Below are positions 41,755-50,902 of a stretch of DNA of 58,804 nucleotides, piece by piece. Position 1 is the first letter of the stretch, and each line of letters starts with the position of its first letter. The position numbers and the translations under genes are program-made. The stretch comes from Myxococcales bacterium (GTDB taxonomy: Bacteria; Myxococcota_A; Polyangia; Polyangiales; Ga0077539). Below the pieces are notes generated by a model. The model made no database searches. It was not told where the DNA came from and worked only from the letters and a program-made list of their open reading frames with translations. The DNA is taken from NCBI GenBank assembly GCA_013298625.1, contig JAAFIF010000057.1, forward strand, positions 1 through 58,804, given 5' to 3'.

Positions 41755-43019
41755 CGCCATGCCTCCGCGCTCGTCTCGACGCGCATCCGTGAAAATTCAG
41801 GGTCGAACTGCGCTTCTCTCAGCCGCGCCCGCGCCCAGTCGAGCGGCCGTCGCTCTTCGACCCAGCGCCCGATCATCGTCGTGTCCCAGCGCGAGCCCAG
41901 CGCAGAGAAGCCCCACAGCGTCGCGCCGTCGTGAAACAGCCGCGCCGCGATCGGCAGGCTCTTGTGCGTCCACAGCGCGCTCTTGTGCGCGCGCGGGTCG
42001 CACTGCCCCACCGCCGTGTACTCGAGCTCGAAGAACTTCGCGCTGTTCTTGAATACGGGTGCTGTATATCTCTCGCTCGACCCCGAGAGCTGCCGCGCGA
42101 CGAAGGCCCCGTGGCGCTTGGCCGTGTACCAGATGGGCTCGTGCACGAGCGCTGTCCCCGCGCGCACCGCGGCGCAGTCCCCCGCGGCCCACACGGACTC
42201 GATGCTCGTCCGCAGCCTGTCGTCCACGACGATGGCCCCGTCGATCTCGGGGACGCTCTTGCACGCGCGCAGCCACGCGACGTTGGGCTCGACGCCCACG
42301 CACACGCCGAACATCTCGCACGCGACGCGCTCTCCCGACGAGAGCGTGACCGCGCTCACCCGCCCCGAGGCGTCGGGCTCGACCGACGCGACCGTGCGCT
42401 CGAAGCGCAGGTCTACCCCGTGTTTTCGCAGGTGATCGGCGACCATCGCGCCCTCTTCAGCGCCGAGCCCCGCGGGCCAGCACCACGGCTCGCGCACGAC
42501 GAACGTGGTCTTCACCCCGTGGTGCACGAGGCACTCGACCAGCTCGACGCCGATGAGGCCGCCGCCGACGACCACGGCGCGCTCGCTCGTCGCGACGAGG
42601 GACTCGCACGCGTCCAGGTCCGAGAGCGAGACAAACGAGGTGACTCCGCTGCGGACGCGCTCGATCCCAGGGACGCTGAGCGCGCGAGGCCGAGCGCCGG
42701 TCGCGATCACCAACGCGTCGTAAGCGCGCGTCGTCCCGTCAGCCAACGTGAGCTGCTTGCGCTCGGCGTCGAGGTCGGTGACCCGTCCGCGCACGCGGGT
42801 GATGCGCTGTCGCTCCCACACGCGGCGCTCGTACGGCTCGAGCCCCGCGCGCGGAAGCTTGTCCATCAGCGCGTACATCAGGGCCGTGCGCGAGAAGAAG
42901 TAGTCGCTCTCGTCGGAGATCACGGTGATCTCTGCGCGATCGTCGCGCGCGCGCAGGTCGAGCGCGCACGTGGCGCCAGCGACGCCGTTGCCGAGGATCA
43001 CGATGCGTCGTGCGCTCAT
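41751..43019 (-). CDS. FAD/NAD(P)-dependent oxidoreductase
   Basis: 422 residues. RIVILGNGVAGATCALDL binds FAD, AVVVGGGLIGVELVECL binds NAD(P)H, and VWAAGDCAA is the second FAD motif; ALVIATGARPR is also typical. The overall pattern resembles NirB-type and rubredoxin-reductase-like enzymes, without C-terminal Fe-S or siroheme domains. A C-terminal 100 residues (KFFELEYTAVGQCD, LWGFSALGSRWD) form the usual dimer domain. The stop overlaps the start of the polyferredoxin gene. It diverges from lgt with 90 bases between the starts. Confidence 0.85.
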   Translation of the reverse strand: MSARRIVILGNGVAGATCALDLRARDDRAEITVISDESDYFFSRTALMYALMDKLPRAGLEPYERRVWERQRITRVRGRVTDLDAERKQLTLADGTTRAYDALVIATGARPRALSVPGIERVRSGVTSFVSLSDLDACESLVATSERAVVVGGGLIGVELVECLVHHGVKTTFVVREPWCWPAGLGAEEGAMVADHLRKHGVDLRFERTVASVEPDASGRVSAVTLSSGERVACEMFGVCVGVEPNVAWLRACKSVPEIDGAIVVDDRLRTSIESVWAAGDCAAVRAGTALVHEPIWYTAKRHGAFVARQLSGSSERYTAPVFKNSAKFFELEYTAVGQCDPRAHKSALWTHKSLPIAARLFHDGATLWGFSALGSRWDTTMIGRWVEERRPLDWARARLREAQFDPEFSRMRVETSAEAWR

Positions 43020-43109
43020 TGGGGGTGCGTAACAGTACGCCACAGCGCGCGCGCGGTTTCGTGGCGGTTGACGAAGCGGCGCACGTCGTGGGCAATCTCG
43101 CGCGCACGC

Positions 43110-44273
43110 ATGCACCCGGTGTTGGTCGTCCTGTCGGGCGCGGTGATCAAGGCGCTGGCGCTGGTGGCGCTCTTGTCCGGTCCCCTCGCGCTGATCGTCG
43201 CGAAGGCGCGCGGCCGCGCGCTCAAGGGCGAAGACGCGCTGACGTACGGGTGGTTCGCGGTGGTCGCCGCGGCGCTCTACGTGCTCGGGTCGCCCGCGGT
43301 GCTGCGCGACGGGCTCGCGCGGTCGCTCTCGTCGGCAGAGAGCTTCACGATGCCGTGGCGCGCGGTGCCCATTTATTCGTACGGAGTGCTGCTCGCGACG
43401 GGGATCGTGACGGGCAGCGTCGTGGGCTGGTCGCTCGCGAAGCGACTGCAAATCCCCTTGCAGAAGTACGTCACGTTCTGCGCGGTGGCCGCGGCGAGCG
43501 CGCTCGTTGGGGCGCGCGGGCTCTATCTCTTCGTGCAGTGGAAGGCCGAGTACGTCGCGGCCAACGGGGCGGTGCTCTGGGATCGGGTGCTGTTTCCTCG
43601 GGCCAACGGCTTCGTGGTGTACGGCGGGTTTATTGCGGGCGTGGTCGGCGTGCTGCTCTTCGCGCGGCGGACGCGGACCAACGTGTGGCAGTGGACGGAC
43701 ATCGCGACCGTGGGGATGCCCATCGGCCTGGCGATCGGGCGGCTCGGGTGCTTTCTCGCGGGCTGTGATTTCGGCCGCGCGCTCGAGGCGACGGCGCCAG
43801 CGGCGCTGCGGGGGCTCGGGACGTTTCCTCGGTGGGCGGATTTGAAGGGATCGCCCGCGTGGTGGCAGCACACGCGCTCGGGCGTGACGCTCTCGAGCGA
43901 TGTGTGCACGCAGATGCACGGGATCGTCCGCGACGGCCGCTGCTACCTCTCGGAGCACGCGACGCACAGCGCGCCAGTGCACCCGACGCAGCTCTACGAG
44001 CTCGCGGTGGGCGTGGGGCTCTTCGCGCTGCAGCGTTGGCTGTGGCCGCGGCGGCGGTTCGACGGGCAGGTCTCGCTGAGCTTCATGGTGCTCTACGGCC
44101 TCGCGCGCTCGGCGCTCGAGATGGTGCGCGACGACATCGAGCGCGGCCGCGGGGGAGGGCTCACGACGTCGCAGTGGATCGGGCTCAGCAGCGCGGCGGC
44201 GGGCGTGGTCGCGTACCTTTGGCTGCGAAGGCGCGGGATTTCGCCGGCGAAGTCCCTCGAGACGGTCAGCTGA
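43110..44273 (+). CDS. lgt: Prolipoprotein diacylglyceryl transferase-like protein with N-terminal extension
   Basis: 387 residues. Lgt attaches diacylglycerol to the Cys of prolipoproteins at the inner membrane. PIYSYGVLLATGIVTG, YGGFIAGVVGV (from 171), IGRLGCFLAGCDFGR and HPTQLYEL (from 291) are the family landmarks in order. Compared with the E. coli enzyme there are about 85 extra residues at the N-terminus with two membrane segments (VLSGAVIKALALVALL and YGWFAVVAAALYVLG), and the HGG before the conserved Arg region reads YGG. The window encodes many lipoproteins that would need such an enzyme. The end overlaps the convergent cNMP-binding gene by 8 bases. Confidence 0.85.
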   Translation: MHPVLVVLSGAVIKALALVALLSGPLALIVAKARGRALKGEDALTYGWFAVVAAALYVLGSPAVLRDGLARSLSSAESFTMPWRAVPIYSYGVLLATGIVTGSVVGWSLAKRLQIPLQKYVTFCAVAAASALVGARGLYLFVQWKAEYVAANGAVLWDRVLFPRANGFVVYGGFIAGVVGVLLFARRTRTNVWQWTDIATVGMPIGLAIGRLGCFLAGCDFGRALEATAPAALRGLGTFPRWADLKGSPAWWQHTRSGVTLSSDVCTQMHGIVRDGRCYLSEHATHSAPVHPTQLYELAVGVGLFALQRWLWPRRRFDGQVSLSFMVLYGLARSALEMVRDDIERGRGGGLTTSQWIGLSSAAAGVVAYLWLRRRGISPAKSLETVS

Positions 44274-44739
44274 ACTTTCCGCTCGCGGCGAGGAAGGTCA
44301 TCTTCTCGTTGGTCTCGCGGAGGCGGGCGGCGAGGGTGCGCACGACGTTCCACAAGATTTCGTAGGCGATCTCTTTGTGGAGAAAGAGCAAGTGTTGCAT
44401 CGCGTCCTTGTCGATCGCGAGCAGCTTGCAGCGCTCGTGCACGCGCGCGTCGGCCGAGCGCGGCGCGTCGTCGACGAGCGCCATCTCGCCGAAGTAATCG
44501 CCCTCGCCCAGCACGGCCAGCGCCTCTTCGCCGAGCCCAGGAACATCCCTCGAAATGCGCACCTTGCCTTCGAGGATGAGAAACAACTTGTCCCCCGGGT
44601 CGCCCGCGCGAAACAAGATCGTGCCGAGCGGGTGCGACTCTTCCGCGGCGATCGTCGCGATGCGCTCGAGCGATCGTCGCGTGAGTCCCGAGAACATGTG
44701 GATGCGTCCGAGCGCATCGACGCGGGCAGCAATGCTCAC
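44266..44739 (-). CDS. Cyclic-nucleotide-binding domain protein
   Basis: 157 residues from a GTG at 44739 (the frame is open to 44871; an ATG at 44697 is also possible but would cut into the domain). IHMFSGLTRRSLERIATIA, LGTILFRAGDPGDKLFLILEGKVRIS, EGDYFGEMALVDDAPRSADARV make a complete cNMP-binding beta roll, including the phosphate-binding GEMAL...RSADA. No DNA-binding or kinase domain follows, only a short helical tail (LHKEIAYEILWNVVRTLAARL). Likely a small second-messenger-responsive regulator; its partner is unknown. Confidence 0.85.
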   Translation of the reverse strand: MSIAARVDALGRIHMFSGLTRRSLERIATIAAEESHPLGTILFRAGDPGDKLFLILEGKVRISRDVPGLGEEALAVLGEGDYFGEMALVDDAPRSADARVHERCKLLAIDKDAMQHLLFLHKEIAYEILWNVVRTLAARLRETNEKMTFLAASGKFS

Positions 44740-44885
44740 TTCGCGAGCGATCGTACGGCACTCCCTCGGTAGAATGAGAAATTTCTGCGGTGCTCTCTGA
44801 CGCCCGAGACCCCCTCGCGTCTGCGCAAGGACTGCGGGTTTGCGTACGGGCAGCGGGTGAGATACCCCCACGGCGAAGAATCACA

Positions 44886-46499
44886 ATGGCCACTGGCGGA
44901 GCGCGGATCGCGTGGGGTTTCACGCGTTTTCTCTTGGGTTTGATCCTCTGGTGCGTGGCCGGGCTGTTCGTCTTCGTCCTGCTCGACGGCGCGATGCCCG
45001 TGTGGGCCGCGATCACCGTGGCCTCGATCGTGATGCTCGGGCTGCCGACGCTGCTCACGCGGCTGCTCATCCCGGCGTTCGAGCGGCTGGGAGAGAAGCC
45101 CCGCTGGATCGAGCTGTGGCCGGGGCTGTGCGCGGTGGTGGCGCTGCTCGCGCTGGTGGGCGTTCCGCTGTTCGGTAGAGCGTATTCTGCGCGCAAATTG
45201 GGGGAGATTTCGACGCGCCACCAGGGCCTCGCCCCGTGGGCGAAGCGCGCCTCCAGCGCGCTCTCTCGATGGCTCGCGCCCGGCCCCGCGGTCACCGGCA
45301 ACGGCTCGCTCGCGCACCGCGACGGAGGGACCGACGCCGACGCAGCCCGCGTCGACAGCGCCGGGCCGAGCGATGGAGCGCTCGCTGCGGACACGGGCGC
45401 GCCCGAAGCCGACGACGCTTCGCTCGACGACGCGTCCGACGAAGACACCAGCGCGCAAGACGCCGTCGTCCCTGTGGACGCCGACGACCTCGACGCCAGC
45501 GACGCAGCGCCGTCGCAAGACGTCGCGGTTGCGATGGACGACGCCGTGGCGCTCGTGGGCGAAGACGACGACGCTGGGGACGAGCCCGAGCCCGACGCAG
45601 CCCTTGTCGAAGGGCCGCCGATCGACCCGCGCAACGCCGCGACGGGGCTGCGCGAGTTTGCGCGGCTGCAGCTGTGCGACTGGCCGCGGGCCGTGTGGAT
45701 GGGAGAGCTCGCGCTCGGCGGGACGGACGAGCTCGTGGTGAGCTGCGACGAGCGCGTCCACGTGTTGTTCTTGCAGAACGACGGCGTGGTCGAGCGCGCG
45801 GTGTTCGTCCCTCGCGCGCCGTCGGGCATGCGGCTGATGATGCCGCGCGCGCTCGTGGCGGACATCGACGGAGACGGCCGTCGCGACCTGGGAATCTGCG
45901 GGTATTTCACCAGCGATCGCGGCGGCACCCGCGGCGGCGGCGTGTGGTGGGCCCGCGGCCGCAGCAACGGGCAGTTCGAAGCGCCGCGCGTGCTCGTCAG
46001 CGGCGGCGTCGACTGCGGCGGAATCGAGTTCGGCGACGTCAACGGCGACGCGCGCCCCGAGCTGCTCATCGTGAAAGAGGGCAACGGCTACGCAGCCACC
46101 GGCCGCGAGAGCGAGCTGCTCTGGTACGCGGGCGCCGGGACGCAGTGGACGCAGCGCGGGCGCGTTCGGCTCTCTCGCGGGGCGTTTGGGCTGTGGCTCG
46201 AGGACGTCACGCGCGACGGGATCCTCGACGCGATCGTGCACACGGGCTGGGACGGCGAGCGTCGCAACTGGGTGATCGCCGGCGCGCGCCGCGGTCCCTC
46301 GGGCGTGGTCAACGTCGAGGACGTGGGCGATCAGCCGCGGGAGTTTTTGCAGGCCCAGGGCCGGCTCGACGGCGACGCGCAGACCGACGTGGTTCGCATC
46401 GAGCAGCAGCGGTTGCTGCTGTGGCGAACGGGCGGAGACGGCCGCGAGGTGCGCACGAGCGCGAGCCGCGCGCTCGACTTCGAGCGCTTCGAGTTCTGA
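44886..46499 (+). CDS. Membrane protein with acidic stalk and VCBS/FG-GAP-like repeats
   Basis: 537 residues from the ATG at 44886. Three membrane segments in the first 110 residues, then a basic/Ser stretch, a long Asp/Ala-rich acidic stalk (about 140-255), and a C-terminal domain with Asp-rich repeats (ALVADIDGDGRRDLGICG, EFGDVNGDARPELLIV, EDVTRDGILDAIVH) like the VCBS/FG-GAP calcium-binding blades of integrin-type propellers. The propeller is probably outside the inner membrane. Function unknown. The upstream 146 bases contain a perfect AGAAATTTCT palindrome at 44777-44786. Confidence 0.65.
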   Translation: MATGGARIAWGFTRFLLGLILWCVAGLFVFVLLDGAMPVWAAITVASIVMLGLPTLLTRLLIPAFERLGEKPRWIELWPGLCAVVALLALVGVPLFGRAYSARKLGEISTRHQGLAPWAKRASSALSRWLAPGPAVTGNGSLAHRDGGTDADAARVDSAGPSDGALAADTGAPEADDASLDDASDEDTSAQDAVVPVDADDLDASDAAPSQDVAVAMDDAVALVGEDDDAGDEPEPDAALVEGPPIDPRNAATGLREFARLQLCDWPRAVWMGELALGGTDELVVSCDERVHVLFLQNDGVVERAVFVPRAPSGMRLMMPRALVADIDGDGRRDLGICGYFTSDRGGTRGGGVWWARGRSNGQFEAPRVLVSGGVDCGGIEFGDVNGDARPELLIVKEGNGYAATGRESELLWYAGAGTQWTQRGRVRLSRGAFGLWLEDVTRDGILDAIVHTGWDGERRNWVIAGARRGPSGVVNVEDVGDQPREFLQAQGRLDGDAQTDVVRIEQQRLLLWRTGGDGREVRTSASRALDFERFEF

Positions 46500-46563
46500 C
46501 CCGCGCGACCGGCGAATTGCCGTTTACTTTGCGGACGGCGCGCTCCGTAGCATCACTCGCGCG

Positions 46564-47289
46564 ATGCTCTCTGCGGCGCAACGCGAGCCCTCGCTGCCAG
46601 GAATTCCGTCGGACCCCGAGCCTCGGTCCTCGCACGGCAAGGCTGCGCGCGTCGAGCCGTCACCCGCGCGCTACATCGTCGTCGAGGGCCCGATCGGCGT
46701 GGGAAAAACCACGCTCACCAAGGCCATCGCCCAGCGCCTCGCCGCGCGCGAGGTCTTCGAGGTCTTCGAAGAGAACCCCTTTCTGGCCAACTTCTATCAA
46801 GACCGTCGGCGCTGGGCCTTTCAGACGCAGTCGTTCTTCTTGCTGTCTCGATTTCGGCAGCAGCTCGAGCTCGCGCAAGAAGAGCTCTTTCGTCGTCGCA
46901 CGGTGGCGGACTACCTCTTCGCGAAGGACCGGATCTTCGCGGCGCTCACGCTCGATGACGCCGAGCTCGCCCTCTACGACAAGATGTTCGAGGCGCTGGC
47001 CCCGAGGCTCGCGAAGCCCGACGTGGTGATCTATCTGCGGGCGCGCACGGACGTGCTGCTCGAGCGCATCGCGAAGCGGGCGCGCGCGTACGAAGCGGAC
47101 TTCGACCGCGGGTACCTCTCGGACCTCGCGCAGGCGTACGACCACTTTTTTACGCGCTACAGCGACACGGCGCTGGTGGTCGCGGACACGACCGAGCTCG
47201 ACCTGGTGAGCTTTCCTGAAGAAGTGGATCGGCTGCTCGACGCGGTGCTCGGGCACGGCGCAGGGACGCTGCACTACGCGCCGCGCTGA
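46564..47289 (+). CDS. Deoxynucleoside kinase
   Basis: 241 residues. VVEGPIGVGKTTL (Gly42-Thr50) is the P loop, FEENPFLANFYQD the substrate-side Glu motif, RRRTVADYLFAKDRIFA the DRx-like motif and YLRARTDVLLERIAKRAR the LID region, as in bacterial dAK/dGK and the dCK/dGK family. The first 35 residues are an unmatched Pro/Ser-rich stretch; a start inside it cannot be excluded. Salvage phosphorylation of deoxyadenosine or deoxyguanosine. Converges with the flavin-reductase gene. Confidence 0.85.
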   Translation: MLSAAQREPSLPGIPSDPEPRSSHGKAARVEPSPARYIVVEGPIGVGKTTLTKAIAQRLAAREVFEVFEENPFLANFYQDRRRWAFQTQSFFLLSRFRQQLELAQEELFRRRTVADYLFAKDRIFAALTLDDAELALYDKMFEALAPRLAKPDVVIYLRARTDVLLERIAKRARAYEADFDRGYLSDLAQAYDHFFTRYSDTALVVADTTELDLVSFPEEVDRLLDAVLGHGAGTLHYAPR

Positions 47290-47292
47290 GGG

Positions 47293-47847
47293 TCACCCCA
47301 CGGGCTCGCCGACGCGACGAAACGCACGGTCTGCGTAGAGCAGCGCCGAACTCTCGTCGCGCGCGACCCAGATCCGCGTGACGTCGGCGAGCAGCAGCAC
47401 GTGGTCTCCTGCGTCGACGAGCTGCCGTCGCGTGCACGAGAACGCGCCGAGCGCGCCGTGAAAGACCGCGGCCCCAGCATCGTCGCGTGCGTGCGCGAAG
47501 GACTCGAAGGCCGCGTCGCGCTCTTGCCCGGCGCGCGCAAACTGCTCGGCGATCGAGCGCTGCGCGTCGCTGAGCAGATTGACCGTGAAGGCCTCGCACG
47601 ACTGGGCCATCTCTCCTGCGCGCGTGGTCTTCGTCGCGCTGATGAGCACGATCGGCGGGGCCATCGACACCGTGAGAAACGCGGTCGCTGTAAACCCGTC
47701 GAGCGATCGATCGCTGTGCCTGCCGGTCACCACGGTGACCGTGGCGGCCCATCGGCGGGCGAGGGCTTTGTATGCCTCGGCGTCGAGCGCTTCGTGCGCG
47801 GTCCAGGGGTGCTCGGCGAGCGCGCTCGGGGCGATCGGGTTGGTCAT
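47293..47847 (-). CDS. Flavin reductase family protein
   Basis: 184 residues. WAATVTVVTGRHSDRSLDGFTATAFLTVSMAPPIVLISA is the FMN-binding split-barrel signature, AFTVNLLSDAQRSIAEQFA and LVDAGDHVLLLADVTRIW complete it. Such proteins reduce FMN or FAD with NAD(P)H and feed two-component monooxygenases or similar enzymes; no oxygenase partner is next to it. The stop is 3 bases from the end of the deoxynucleoside kinase gene. Confidence 0.85.
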   Translation of the reverse strand: MTNPIAPSALAEHPWTAHEALDAEAYKALARRWAATVTVVTGRHSDRSLDGFTATAFLTVSMAPPIVLISATKTTRAGEMAQSCEAFTVNLLSDAQRSIAEQFARAGQERDAAFESFAHARDDAGAAVFHGALGAFSCTRRQLVDAGDHVLLLADVTRIWVARDESSALLYADRAFRRVGEPVG

Positions 47848-48009
47848 CGACGCTGCGTGGTCACCTCGCGCGGAGGGGCTGCTCTGTCAAGACGCAGCGC
47901 GCTTCGAGCGGGCGAAGCGACCGTGAAAATACGGTGATTGCAGCGCGGACGCGGTACACTGCAGCGTCGATCGCGGACGATTCGCGGCGATCAACGCTCG
48001 AGCAGTGCC

Positions 48010-48969
48010 ATGGCAGACCAACGCAATTCTTCGCACCCTCCGCGGCAGCGCGCGGTGACGGCCCTCTCGCGCAGAGAGGCGCTCTCGCTGGTGGCCGCGG
48101 GGCTCGCGGGCGCCGCCTGTGGGCCTTCGGCTACGCGATCCCTGCGGATCTCTGGGTCGAATACGGTCTACACGTTCGCCAAAGAGCTCGCGGTTCGCTT
48201 TCGTCAGCGGCGGACGGACGTGAGCTTTCGGATCACGGGAGACGGGACGTCGCGAGGGATCAAGTTTGCGGGCGAGGGTGAAGTGCAGGGGCTCCCTGCT
48301 GCCTTCACCAACCGCAACAAGTTCATGGCTCCCGACCCAGCGGGAGGGCCGCCGGACACGAGCAACGGCGAGCGTGTGGACATCGGGATTTCGTCGCGGG
48401 CTTTGTTTCAGAGCGAGCGCGAGGCGTACTCGTCGATGGAAGCGGTTCCGTTCGCGTACGACGGGTTGGCGGTGGTGACCAATCGCAGCGTGACGGTGGC
48501 CAACCTGACGATCGAGCAGCTTCGGCAGATCTACGCGGGGATGATCACCAACTGGAGTCAGGTCGGCGGCCCGAGCGCGCCCATCGTGGTGATCGCGCGC
48601 GACACGCTCGCGGGCACCGCCGAGGCGTGGAGCGAGCTGGTGATGAACGGGCTGCCCGTGATGGCCACGACGATGATCTCGATGGCCGAGGACGTACCCG
48701 CGGCGGTGGCGAGCATGGCCAACTCGATCGCGTACTTGTCGCTCGCGGACATCAATCCCATGACGATGAACCCGGTCTCGATCGAGGGCGTCGCGCCGAC
48801 GATCGAGCTGGTGGCGAGCGGGCGATACCCGATCAAGCGCCCTTTCATTTTCGTCACCGGGGCGAGGCCCACCACGGTGCAGGCAGAGTTCATTGATTTT
48901 GCGTTCAGCGCCGACGGACAAGCGGTGATCCGCTCGCTCAACGCGGTGCCCGCGACGAGGGGCGCCTGA
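48010..48969 (+). CDS. PstS-like phosphate-type substrate-binding lipoprotein
   Basis: 319 residues from the ATG at 48010. A Tat-like motif (LSRREALSL, Arg21-Arg22) precedes a hydrophobic core ending AGAAC (Cys37), so a Tat-exported lipoprotein is plausible. SLRISGSNTVYTFAKELAVRF, DIGISSRALFQSE and VVTNRSVTVANLTIEQLRQIYAGMITNWSQVGG match the PstS/phosphate-binding family, including the TIxQLxxIYxGxIxNW motif. It would bind phosphate or a related oxyanion. No pstCAB genes are present; it shares an operon (stop/start TGATG) with a SUMF1 lipoprotein. Confidence 0.8.
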   Translation: MADQRNSSHPPRQRAVTALSRREALSLVAAGLAGAACGPSATRSLRISGSNTVYTFAKELAVRFRQRRTDVSFRITGDGTSRGIKFAGEGEVQGLPAAFTNRNKFMAPDPAGGPPDTSNGERVDIGISSRALFQSEREAYSSMEAVPFAYDGLAVVTNRSVTVANLTIEQLRQIYAGMITNWSQVGGPSAPIVVIARDTLAGTAEAWSELVMNGLPVMATTMISMAEDVPAAVASMANSIAYLSLADINPMTMNPVSIEGVAPTIELVASGRYPIKRPFIFVTGARPTTVQAEFIDFAFSADGQAVIRSLNAVPATRGA

Positions 48970-50345
48970 TGCGCGCGGCGCTGCGCGTAGGCGCGCTCGT
49001 GGCGGTCAGCGCTGCCACTGTGGCGGCGTGCAACTTTCTGGTTCGCCTCGACGACGGGTGCTCGCGCGACGACGACTGCCCCGCGGGGCAGGTCTGCAAC
49101 GTGCGTCGCAGGTTCTGCGCCGTGCCCGTGGTCGAGCAGTGCAACGGCGTCGATGACGACGCGGACGGCGTCTCGGACGACCGCGAAAACTGGGGAAATT
49201 GCCAGGCAGAAGTGCGCGCCGGCGCCTGCGGAGGCACGCGGACGTGCTCGCAGGTGAGCGGCCGTTGGGTGCTTCAGTGCGCGGCCAACAACGCTGAGCA
49301 AGAGGACATCTGCCTCAACGGCATCGACGACAACTGCAACGGCGTGGTGGACGACGGCTCGGAGTGCTCGGTGAACTTCAGCCCCACGCGCGGGGTGCAG
49401 ATCGGCAGCAACAACGCGGCCGACGGAGAGGGCGACGACGCGCCGGCGCATCAGGTGTGCATCGATCAGTTCGTGCTCGATCGCTACGAAGTGACGCAGC
49501 GGCAGTACGCGATCTTTCTCTCGTCGCTCGCGCAGGATCGACTGCGCATCGAGCGTCCAACGTCCGTGCTCAACAGCACCGTGACGTACGGAAAATACGT
49601 GATCTACCGCAACAGCGCCGGGCAAGACACGAACCTCATGTTCGTCCCGTCGCGGCCGGGGCCGCTGGTGTTGCAGCGCGGCGAGGGCTTCTGGCAGTCG
49701 CCCTCGACCGAGAGCGAGAAGCTGCCGGTGGTGGGCGTCACGTGGTTCGGCGCGGCGATGTACTGCTCGTGGGCGGGCAAGCAGCTGCCGACAGAGGCCG
49801 AGTTCTTTCGGGCGGCGCGCGGCGCCAGCGGGACGCGGCCGTTTCCGTGGGGGCCCGAGCCTCCCTCGTGCGAGCGCGCCAACATCGGAGTCAACGGGCC
49901 GGACGGCGGAGCGTGCGTGGGCTCTCCTGTGGCGGTCGACTCGCTCGACATGGGGCGCAGCACCGAAGGGGTGTTTCATCTCTACGGCAACGCCAACGAG
50001 TGGATGTACGACTGGCTCGACACCAACCTCACGCACACGCAGAACCGCTATTACGAATCGCTGCCGCCCACGCCGCTGGCGCCCGGTGACGGCGGCGTGC
50101 TGACCAACCCGTGGTGCGATCGCTACCCGCAAGGGCCGCTCGGCCCGGACGGCGGCTCGCCCATCTCTCAGCCCGAAAACGCCGGTCTGTACTGCCAGAA
50201 CTGCCGCTTCGCGCGCGGCCGTCACTACCGCACGGTCGACACGCGCATCGGGATCCGCCGCTGGCTCGACGCCGATCGCAGCGACGAGACCGTGGGCTTT
50301 CGATGCTCGCGCGGCGGTGCTCCTCGGGGGCGCGTCGAGCCGTGA
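48969..50345 (+). CDS. SUMF1/formylglycine-generating-enzyme-like lipoprotein with MopE-like Cys repeats
   Basis: 458 residues. Signal with VAAC (Cys21). Two Asp/Asn-rich motifs (CNGVDDDADGVSDD, CLNGIDDNCNGVVDDG) resemble the MopE-type metal-binding repeats of myxobacterial and methanotroph surface proteins. From about 140 a SUMF1 fold follows: IDQFVLDRYEVTQRQYAIFL, VVGVTWFGAAMYCSWAGKQLPTEAEF, GNANEWMYDWLD and VGFRCSR at the end. Whether it has the two catalytic Cys of true FGE is unclear, so a non-enzymatic fold is possible. The stop overlaps the start of the MOSC gene. Confidence 0.8.
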   Translation: MRAALRVGALVAVSAATVAACNFLVRLDDGCSRDDDCPAGQVCNVRRRFCAVPVVEQCNGVDDDADGVSDDRENWGNCQAEVRAGACGGTRTCSQVSGRWVLQCAANNAEQEDICLNGIDDNCNGVVDDGSECSVNFSPTRGVQIGSNNAADGEGDDAPAHQVCIDQFVLDRYEVTQRQYAIFLSSLAQDRLRIERPTSVLNSTVTYGKYVIYRNSAGQDTNLMFVPSRPGPLVLQRGEGFWQSPSTESEKLPVVGVTWFGAAMYCSWAGKQLPTEAEFFRAARGASGTRPFPWGPEPPSCERANIGVNGPDGGACVGSPVAVDSLDMGRSTEGVFHLYGNANEWMYDWLDTNLTHTQNRYYESLPPTPLAPGDGGVLTNPWCDRYPQGPLGPDGGSPISQPENAGLYCQNCRFARGRHYRTVDTRIGIRRWLDADRSDETVGFRCSRGGAPRGRVEP

Positions 50346-50848
50346 GCGCGAGGATTCACGGGCTGTTTCGCTCGCCGGGCGGCGTTCCGAAGCGGGCGGT
50401 CGAGGGCGCGAGCGCGCGGGTCACGGTCGACGGCGTCGAGGGTGATTGGCAGCTCGACCGCAAGCACCACGGAGGTCCCGACCGCGCGCTGTGCTTGTTT
50501 TCGCTCGAGCTGATCGAAGCGCTGCGGGCCGAAGGGCACCCGATCGCGCCCGGCGCGCTGGGCGAAAACCTCACGCTCGCAGGGCTCGACTGGCCCGCGG
50601 TCATGCTCTCCGGGACGCGCCTTCGACTCGGCGCCGACGTGCGCGTCGAGCTCACGCGCCCCGCGCCGCCGTGCAAGACCATCGCGCACTGTTTTGTGGG
50701 GTCTGAATTCAAGCGCGTCAGCGAGAAGGTCCACCCGGGCTGGAGCCGCTTGTACGCGCGGGTCCTCGCCGAGGGCGTGGTCCACGTGGGCGACGCCGTC
50801 GAAGTTGAATTCGTGGGCGACGGCACGGCGGTCGGCGAAGAGGACTGA
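50342..50848 (+). CDS. MOSC-domain protein
   Basis: 168 residues from a GTG at 50342 that overlaps the preceding stop (GTGA). KHHGGPDRALCLF and PGALGENLTLAGLDW are the MOSC landmarks, and RPAPPCKTI carries the conserved Cys (Cys111) proposed to bind the molybdenum cofactor or carry sulfur. MOSC proteins handle Moco or related substrates, with YiiM-type members reducing N-hydroxylated compounds. Third gene in the PstS-like/SUMF1 operon; cytoplasmic unlike its partners. Confidence 0.85.
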   Translation: MSARIHGLFRSPGGVPKRAVEGASARVTVDGVEGDWQLDRKHHGGPDRALCLFSLELIEALRAEGHPIAPGALGENLTLAGLDWPAVMLSGTRLRLGADVRVELTRPAPPCKTIAHCFVGSEFKRVSEKVHPGWSRLYARVLAEGVVHVGDAVEVEFVGDGTAVGEED

Positions 50849-50902
50849 GCCCTCGTCGTCACTCCCCCGCTCTGACTCCCCCCCAACCCCTCGCGCAGCG
50901 CG

